Shown here: positions 7,916-11,645 of the stretch, in pieces | How positions within the stretch are numbered: position 1 is the stretch's first letter | How the letters are laid out: each line of letters opens with the position of its first letter | Source: an uncultured Helicobacter sp. | Lineage (GTDB): Bacteria > Campylobacterota > Campylobacteria > Campylobacterales > Helicobacteraceae | Assembly (NCBI GenBank): GCA_944325475.1 | Contig: CALVAF010000017.1 | Location: forward strand, 1 to 11,645 | Direction of reading: 5' to 3' | DNA: 11,645 nucleotides | Program-made: the position numbers and the translations under genes | The notes under the pieces: generated by a model | What the model was told of the DNA's origin: nothing | Databases searched by the model: none | The model's input: the letters and a program-made list of their open reading frames with translations, nothing else

Positions 7916-8299
7916 CTAATGTCCGCTTTCATAAAGCATATATTGGAATCTCCCTGCAATCATTTGCGCCCTTTGTAGTATCTGTGTGGCAATTTCTTGA
8001 CTAAAGACTTGGTGCAAACTCTCCTCAAAGAGCCCAAGCCAAATATCAAAAAACTCCCTAGGAAAGCGGGGCAAGTCTAAATGTGCTTTGAGCGGCTGCC
8101 CTTGATAATCCCCAGTTCCTAGCAGCATTCCCTGCCAAAAATTAGCAATTTTTTTCTTATGCGCCTCCCATTGCGCATCGCTTGTGCCAACGATATTGTT
8201 AAAAATATCGCCCACGCCATTTTTATCTGTGCGAATTTTTGCATAAAAAATATCCATAAGCTTCTCAATGCCCTCAATGCAAAGTGTTTCATACCTCAT
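7916..8299 (-). CDS. ctb: Group III truncated haemoglobin
   Basis: This is a small cytosolic haem protein of the 2/2 group III globins, related to C. jejuni Ctb (Cj0465c), which binds oxygen and nitric oxide and is induced by nitrosative stress. The 127 residues are the normal size. Key positions can be matched: Tyr19 in MDIFYAKI (B10), His47 in WEAHKKKIANFW (E7 region), His73 in LKAHLDL (proximal F8), and Trp87 in FFDIWLGLF (G8). The start at 8299 is chosen because AAAGGAG lies seven bases upstream; a longer open frame to 8356 overlaps the upstream gene and lacks a binding site. The membrane-protein gene ends ten bases upstream, so both are co-transcribed. Residue-to-helix assignment is by eye. 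Confidence 0.93.
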   Translation of the reverse strand: MRYETLCIEGIEKLMDIFYAKIRTDKNGVGDIFNNIVGTSDAQWEAHKKKIANFWQGMLLGTGDYQGQPLKAHLDLPRFPREFFDIWLGLFEESLHQVFSQEIATQILQRAQMIAGRFQYMLYESGH

Positions 8300-8309
8300 A
8301 CAATCTCCT

Positions 8310-8750
8310 TTAAAAATAAAATGCAAATTTTGCCAAAATGACAATGAAAAACCCAAGTATTAGGGCTAGGGGGTGAATGATTTTTGCCAAAGGATTTGGC
8401 TTTTTTAAGATATAGTGGAAAGTTAGCGAAGTGATCACAGCTAGGACGATTAGCAGGGCTAAAAACGCCTTTAGCACCAAAAACTGCTGCAAATGCGTGC
8501 TAAAATACCCCGCCTCACTCCCAATATAGCGACTTATCATCGCCCCACCGCTAAGGACTAAAATAAGCAAGCAAAGTGGCATAATCTTGCCACCTCTTTT
8601 GCTAATCACGCCCCACATCTTATCAGCAAACTCATCGCCTAGAATCTTCCTAATGGGGGTGAGTAGCACCACATCAGCAAAGATAAAGCCCAAAAAAATA
8701 ATCGCACAAATGAGGTGGATTATCAAAAAATATGGATACAGTGCGTCCAT
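8310..8750 (-). CDS. Four-helix integral membrane protein, operon partner of the haemoglobin
   Basis: The 146 residues contain four strongly hydrophobic helices, roughly 3-25, 55-75, 87-110 and 123-146. Histidines sit at helix positions (FLIIHLICAI in helix 1, LTFHYILKK after helix 3, KIIHPLAL at the start of helix 4). The architecture resembles HemJ/CopD-type small haem- or copper-associated membrane proteins, but I cannot assign a family. The true start is the ATG at 8750: GAAGGAG lies nine bases upstream, whereas a longer frame would use a TTG inside that site. It is first in a two-gene operon with the truncated haemoglobin, suggesting a redox or nitric-oxide-related role. That function is inference from context only. 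Confidence 0.78.
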   Translation of the reverse strand: MDALYPYFLIIHLICAIIFLGFIFADVVLLTPIRKILGDEFADKMWGVISKRGGKIMPLCLLILVLSGGAMISRYIGSEAGYFSTHLQQFLVLKAFLALLIVLAVITSLTFHYILKKPNPLAKIIHPLALILGFFIVILAKFAFYF

Positions 8751-8799
8751 GTTATCTTTCTCCTTCAAAAAATTGTATCTAGGGTAATCATTCCACAGA

Positions 8800-8860
8800 T
8801 TTGCAAGGTATGGGGGCGCTCAACTACCAAAAGGTGGCTCCCACCCCCTTACCTTGCAAA
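8800..8860. repeat. Nested inverted repeat / stem-loop
   Basis: TTTGCAAGGTA (8800-8810) pairs perfectly with TACCTTGCAAA (8850-8860). After one T-T mismatch GGGGG (8812-8816) pairs with CCCCC (8844-8848). Inside, CTACC (8824-8828) and GGTGG (8833-8837) form a second hairpin with an AAAA loop and one G-U pair. Neither side is followed by a T run, so it is not a standard terminator. It lies 50 bases upstream of the membrane-protein start codon and might be in that operon's leader or part of a repeat family. Confidence 0.75.
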
Positions 8861-8963
8861 AGCTATGAAAGCAATACCACAATCTAAAAATTTGTTGTGT
8901 GTGCTTAGATTCCAAAAAACACAGAACTCGCACACAAAGTGCCACACAAAATTCTTGTGGGGA

Positions 8964-9040
8964 TTTTAGGAGTTTTGCAAGGCAAGGTAAGAGAGTTACC
9001 TTATTTGGTAAGCAAACCAAGCCCAAGCAATCTCCTAAAA
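8964..9040. other. Branched palindromic element, candidate structured RNA or repeat unit
   Basis: An outer 9-bp stem (TTTTAGGAG 8964-8972 with CTCCTAAAA 9032-9040) continues as TTGC/GCAA (8975-8978, 9027-9030) and GGC/GCC (8981-8983, 9021-9023). It encloses two hairpins: AAGGTAA-GAGAG-TTACCTT (8984-9002) and TTGGT/ACCAA with a six-base loop (9005-9020). This is a three-way-junction fold of 77 bases. It shares the core TTTTGCAAGG...TAAG with the right arm of the stem-loop at 8800-8860 in the opposite orientation. Orientation and transcription are unknown. It does not match tRNA features or a riboswitch class I can name. Confidence 0.55.
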
Positions 9041-9242
9041 GCACTTAAGAGATGAATTTATCTCAATGCGCAGATTGCGTAATGAGGGCGCATGGAGCTA
9101 CCTTAAGCGGCAAGACCTAAGCCCAAATGTAGCAATCAAGCAAAAGCGCGCAAAGACTAAATTGACTTTCAAATTACGATTCACCAAAAAACCTAATCCA
9201 AAGTTTCAACCACAATCATAACAAATCTCATAAAAATAAAAA

Positions 9243-9256
9243 TTGACAGCCGTTAA
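9243..9256 (+). promoter_or_regulatory. Candidate NssR-like operator over the -35
   Basis: TTGAC-AGCC-GTTAA differs by one base from the TTAAC-N4-GTTAA site described for C. jejuni NssR. It covers the -35 hexamer and part of the spacer, a position that would favour repression, that is autoregulation by the gene just downstream. The site assignment is by similarity to a recalled consensus. Confidence 0.45.
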
Positions 9257-9269
9257 GTTTTGCTATACT
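9243..9269 (+). promoter_or_regulatory. Promoter of the Crp/Fnr regulator gene
   Basis: TTGACA (9243-9248) and TATACT (9264-9269) are near-consensus -35 and -10 hexamers. The 15-bp spacer is short but is offset by an extended -10 (TGC before TATACT). The -10 lies 25 bases before the start codon at 9295. This is the best-formed promoter in the window. Confidence 0.6.
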
Positions 9270-9294
9270 TCGCACAAAAAAACTAGGATATAGT

Positions 9295-9873
9295 ATGCAA
9301 GATATGTTTAAAATGCTCTATGATATGGGGCATAAGAGATTCTATAATCATGGAGAATTTTTGTTTTTTGAGGGTGAGACACCGCACAAACTTTTGGTGC
9401 TACTCAAAGGGAGGGTGAGAATCTACAAGGTGCATAACACGCAAGAGGCGACCTTGCACCAGATTTGCGCCCCAAGTTTCATCGCTGAAATGCCTACTTT
9501 TCTGGGGCTTGCTTATCCTGCAAGCGCGGTGTGTGTGGGAGAATGTGAGATTTTAGAGATTGGTTTGGAGGTTTTTAAAAAGCAGTGCGTGGGGAATGCG
9601 GAGTTTTGCCTCTCTTTTATTGCCTCGCTTTGTCAGAAAATTAAAATCCTAGAATCCCACATATCAAGCACTTCCCAAAGCCTCAAAGAAAGGGTAAAAG
9701 ACTTTTTAGCACTCCATCAGCACCAATTACCCAACCTAACCCAAAGGCAAATCGCGCAAATGCTCAACACAAGCCCAGAATCACTCTCTAGGGTTTTAAG
9801 AGAGCTGAAAAAATCGGGACTAGTGAGGACGCAAAAGGGCAAGATCGTGGTAGTGGGCGATAAGACTACATAA
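9295..9873 (+). CDS. Crp/Fnr-family transcriptional regulator, NssR-like
   Basis: The 192 residues have an N-terminal cyclic-nucleotide-type beta-barrel sensor domain (about 10-115, with FLFFEGETPHKLLVLLKGRVRIY), a long dimer helix (about 115-138) and a C-terminal winged helix-turn-helix (LTQRQIAQMLNTSPESLSRVLREL, residues 148-171). The recognition helix carries ExxSR (Glu162, Ser165, Arg166), the FNR-type pattern that reads TTGA half-sites, which agrees with the TTGAC box upstream. No N-terminal cysteine cluster typical of FNR is present, so oxygen sensing by a 4Fe-4S cluster is unlikely. The TAGGA ribosome site is weak but well placed. The nearby truncated haemoglobin recalls C. jejuni ctb/nssR, so a nitrosative-stress role is inferred. 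It is followed 13 bases later by the adenylyltransferase gene, likely in one transcript. Confidence 0.87.
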   Translation: MQDMFKMLYDMGHKRFYNHGEFLFFEGETPHKLLVLLKGRVRIYKVHNTQEATLHQICAPSFIAEMPTFLGLAYPASAVCVGECEILEIGLEVFKKQCVGNAEFCLSFIASLCQKIKILESHISSTSQSLKERVKDFLALHQHQLPNLTQRQIAQMLNTSPESLSRVLRELKKSGLVRTQKGKIVVVGDKTT

Positions 9874-9886
9874 AAAGGATTACATA

Positions 9887-10792
9887 ATGTCAGATTTGGT
9901 TATAGATTCTATTTTGCACTTTGCCTCTTCACACAAAGAGATACAACTGGTTACCCTAGAGGGCTCAAGGGCTAATACAAAGAGTAAAAAAGATAGATTC
10001 CAAGATTATGATATAAGCTTTTTTATGGAGGATATTTCGTCTTTGCGTGAGGATACTGTGTGGCTTAGGCATTTTGGCAAGATTGCAATGATACAAATGC
10101 CAGAATCTATGGAGTTATTCCCACCGGATTTACAAGAGGGGTGGGAAAGCTATCTTGTATGGTATGAAAATGGGCTTAAGATTGATTTTACTTTAATTCC
10201 TTTATGTGATGTGGAATATTACTTTAGCCATGAGAAGCTCTCATGCGTTTTGCTCGATAAAAATGGCATTGTTACAAACACTATGGGGCGTGAGATTATC
10301 CCAAGTGATGAGGATTTCTACTTAAAGCCCCTCACACAAAGAAGCTTTGATGATTGCTTAAATGAGTTTTATCATCTTAAAGGCTATGTGCTAAGGGCAT
10401 ATCTAAGATGTGAGGCTATGAGTATGAATTATTATAGTAATTCTATGCGGGAGGCATTGCTTATTTTACTATGCTGGGAGATGGCATTAGCAAAATGCAC
10501 ATTCTCCAAAAGATATGCCAAAAGTTTCAAGAAAGAATCTTATGATAATGCAAAATCTCAATATAGTTTCATTTTTCATCATAGCTTTGGGAAACACTAT
10601 AAATATCTCCCACACTTTCTACCTAAAAAAACTTATAAGACTTTGTTAAAGACTTATAAACTAGGTGATGTTATACAAGGCTACAAAACCCTAAAGCATT
10701 TGCAAAGGCTTTGTGATAGCACAGCTAAGAATATAGCTAAACGCACAGGCTTTGTGATTCCAAACTATAAAAAGGCTATCAACACATATTAA
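9887..10792 (+). CDS. aadE: Aminoglycoside 6-adenylyltransferase, ANT(6)/AadE family
   Basis: This is a nucleotidyltransferase of the ANT(6) family, which adenylates streptomycin and inactivates it. The active-site motifs are recognisable: EGSRAN (Gly26, Ser27, Arg28), FQDYDISFF (Asp40, Asp42) and a third acidic residue in GLKIDFTLIPL (Asp100). WESYLVWYENG is typical of the family. The C-terminal helical part keeps EFYHLKGYVLRAYLR and the MREALLILLCWEMA segment. The 301 residues match the usual 285-302. AAAGGA precedes the ATG at slightly long spacing. No mobile-element genes or terminal repeats flank it, so a resident chromosomal homologue is more likely than a recent acquisition. Whether it confers resistance, or has another physiological substrate, cannot be told from the sequence. 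Confidence 0.87.
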   Translation: MSDLVIDSILHFASSHKEIQLVTLEGSRANTKSKKDRFQDYDISFFMEDISSLREDTVWLRHFGKIAMIQMPESMELFPPDLQEGWESYLVWYENGLKIDFTLIPLCDVEYYFSHEKLSCVLLDKNGIVTNTMGREIIPSDEDFYLKPLTQRSFDDCLNEFYHLKGYVLRAYLRCEAMSMNYYSNSMREALLILLCWEMALAKCTFSKRYAKSFKKESYDNAKSQYSFIFHHSFGKHYKYLPHFLPKKTYKTLLKTYKLGDVIQGYKTLKHLQRLCDSTAKNIAKRTGFVIPNYKKAINTY

Positions 10793-10933
10793 AACTCTAA
10801 AGAATAATAAAAGGAGATAGGGTGAATTAAAATATTAAAATCTTTAGCAATAAGCAACAGAATGTTATTAATTGTTGTGTTTTAGAGTGTTAAAGCGAGT
10901 TATTTTGTCAATTTGATACATGTTTAGGGCATA

Positions 10934-10962
10934 TTGACACATATTATTTGGCTTTTTATACC
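10934..10962 (+). promoter_or_regulatory. Possible orphan promoter
   Basis: TTGACA (10934-10939) and TATACC (10957-10962) are separated by exactly 17 bases. No gene follows. About 50 bases downstream GGCT-GTT-AGCC (11012-11022) precedes T-rich sequence, so a short untranslated transcript is conceivable. Confidence 0.3.
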
Positions 10963-11292
10963 ATGTAAAATAAAAATAATTGCAACACTCAAGTGTGAGG
11001 TATAAAGTATGGGCTGTTAGCCTTGTTGCGTTTATTGATTGATTTTTTATCTTTAATTTGTGAAGCAAAACTGCTTAAAAGCGAGAATCTTTTTAGATTC
11101 CGAATTAATGTTAAAGCAATATGTATTCATGGTATAAGCCTAAATATTTTATAGGATTAAGATATTTTGTCTTAATGTGAGTTTATGCCATTATAATCCT
11201 TACACGAGCAATGCTACAATCAAATGCCCTTCTCTAAAACCCTAAAAAACACCTTGATGTTTTGTTGTTGATTTGGGTGATTTAAAGTATAG

Positions 11293-11322
11293 ATTGCCAC
11301 GAATGCTATGTATTCTTGCAAT
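11293..11322. repeat. REP-like imperfect palindrome
   Basis: ATTGC-CAC-GAAT (11293-11304) and ATTC-TT-GCAAT (11312-11322) form an interrupted stem, followed by GACAGAG. The ATTGC...GCAATGACA pattern resembles short dispersed intergenic palindromes common in bacterial genomes. Copy number cannot be judged from one window. Confidence 0.4.
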
Positions 11323-11334
11323 GACAGAGCGGAA

Positions 11335-11359
11335 AATAAAAAAGAAAGCCTCTAAGGCT
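11335..11359 (-). terminator. Intrinsic terminator downstream of flagellin
   Basis: On the minus strand AGCCT-TAG-AGGCT (11347-11359) is followed by TTTCTTTTTTA, a stem plus T run typical of a factor-independent terminator, 34 bases beyond the flagellin stop codon. Confidence 0.6.
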
Positions 11360-11388
11360 AAAAAGCCCTAAAGACTTGGAAGTGTCAA

Positions 11389-11408
11389 AAGACTACTGGA
11401 GTAGTCTT
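11389..11408 (-). terminator. Hairpin spanning the flagellin stop codon
   Basis: AAGACTAC and GTAGTCTT form a perfect 8-bp stem with a four-base loop. The last codons (Leu-Leu-Gln-stop) lie inside it. On the minus strand it is followed by a short TT before GACAC, so it could terminate weakly or protect the mRNA 3' end ahead of the stronger terminator downstream. Confidence 0.5.
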
Positions 11409-11645
11409 AAGATATTTTGTTGCACAGTATTAGCTTGGCTCATTGCGTAGCTTCCGGCTTGTGCGAGGATGTTGAGGTTAGAGTAGTTAGCTGATTCTGC
11501 AGCGAAATCCACTTCCCTAATTCCTGATTCAGCAGATTTTACATTCACTTGAGTGATTGTGATGTTATTGACTGTGGATTGCATTTGTTGTTGCACAGAA
11601 CCAAGGTCAGAGCGGATAGAGTCAAGCTGTTTAATCGCTGATTCT
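11393..11645 (-). CDS. Flagellin, C-terminal part (runs off the right edge)
   Basis: The last 83 residues of a flagellin, the secreted subunit of the flagellar filament. The visible part is the conserved terminal D0/D1 coiled-coil helix: SAIKQLDSIRSDLGSVQQQ, NNITITQVNVKSAESGIREVDFAAESANY, then ILAQAGSYAMSQANTVQQN and the terminal NILRLLQ. This end stacks in the filament core and is needed for export and polymerisation. The frame continues unbroken to the window edge, so a GTG-started 67-codon version is not real. FlaA and FlaB cannot be told apart from this end. The promoter (sigma-28 or sigma-54 type in this group) lies outside the window. Confidence 0.95.
   Translation of the reverse strand, partial: ESAIKQLDSIRSDLGSVQQQMQSTVNNITITQVNVKSAESGIREVDFAAESANYSNLNILAQAGSYAMSQANTVQQNILRLLQ

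Larger units (their letters stand above)
8751..9294. other. 544-bp non-coding region with clustered hairpins between divergent operons
   Basis: No credible gene is present. Open frames here (about 74 codons on minus, 84 on plus) lack ribosome binding sites and run through palindromes. From left to right it holds a nested 61-base stem-loop (8800-8860), an AATCTAA/TTAGATT repeat (8881-8911), a branched 77-base element (8964-9040), GAGAT/ATCTC (9049-9064), and ATGCGC/GCGCAT (9066-9093). Then comes a plainer stretch to the regulator promoter at 9243-9269. The start of the minus-strand operon has no obvious consensus promoter. A TACAAT at 8772-8777 on minus is very close to the ribosome binding site. 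Confidence 0.7.
10793..11334. other. A/T-rich spacer with no gene
   Basis: About 540 bases without a credible gene. Just after aadE a strong AAAGGAG is followed by GTG AAT TAA (10822-10830), a start with no open frame and possibly a dead gene start. A possible promoter lies at 10934-10962. Simple hairpins occur at 11085-11100 (GAATCT/AGATTC, loop TTTT) and 11156-11176 (ATTAAGA/TCTTAAT). A TATAAT stands at 11192-11197 on plus. A REP-like palindrome is at 11293-11322. The 66-codon minus-strand frame at 10868-11068 has no support. Confidence 0.6.

Noticed and set aside
8300..8356. Longer start for the truncated haemoglobin
   Set aside because: It would overlap the membrane-protein gene, and the well-placed AAAGGAG supports 8299.
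8715..8969. Plus-strand 84-codon open frame
   Set aside because: It overlaps the start of the membrane-protein gene and the 8800-8860 stem-loop, with no protein-like pattern.
8964..9040. tRNA gene
   Set aside because: The length (77) and an outer stem suggested it, but there is no TTCRA-type loop, no 7-base anticodon loop and no D-arm pattern.
8820..9044. Minus-strand 74-codon open frame
   Set aside because: It has no ribosome binding site, is rich in Cys/Leu/Phe, and its codons run through the branched palindrome. It reads as non-coding DNA.
10868..11068. Minus-strand 66-codon open frame
   Set aside because: It has A/T-rich random composition and no ribosome binding site or recognisable motif.
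1..11645. CRISPR array or intact insertion sequence
   Set aside because: No regularly spaced direct repeats, transposase motifs or terminal repeats with target duplications were seen.

Overview
The window looks like chromosome from an epsilonproteobacterium (Campylobacterota), most likely a Helicobacter or close relative. The reasons are moderately low GC with A/T-rich spacers, a Helicobacter/Campylobacter-type flagellin C-terminus ending NILRLLQ, the lctP plus three-gene LldEFG (LutABC) lactate set, and a group III truncated haemoglobin close to a Crp/Fnr-family regulator, as in Campylobacter jejuni ctb/nssR. Species cannot be fixed from sequence reading alone.

Layout. Positions 1-460 hold the C-terminal end of an unidentified protein and what look like degenerate coding remnants. 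Then come a minus-strand HD-domain dGTPase (dgt) and, divergent from it, a plus-strand metallo-beta-lactamase-fold hydrolase. This meets the minus-strand L-lactate permease lctP tail to tail over a small hairpin. A 234-bp A/T-rich divergent promoter region separates lctP from the plus-strand operon lldE-lldF-lldG. Together these import L-lactate and oxidise it to pyruvate with iron-sulfur proteins. queC (queuosine pathway) follows as a separate plus-strand gene.

The second half is more unusual. A minus-strand pair encodes a four-helix membrane protein and a group III truncated haemoglobin. A 544-bp non-coding region with several nested inverted repeats lies upstream of it. On its far side a plus-strand pair encodes a Crp/Fnr-family regulator and an ANT(6)-type aminoglycoside adenylyltransferase. 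The regulator promoter carries TTGAC-N4-GTTAA over its -35 hexamer, one base from the box reported for C. jejuni NssR, so a nitrosative-stress regulon with autoregulation is a reasonable inference. A roughly 600-bp A/T-rich gap with a possible small-RNA transcription unit, a REP-like palindrome and terminators leads to the 3' end of a minus-strand flagellin gene that runs off the right edge.

I saw no CRISPR array, rRNA, tRNA or intact insertion sequence. The most unexplained material is the folded DNA at 8800-9093.
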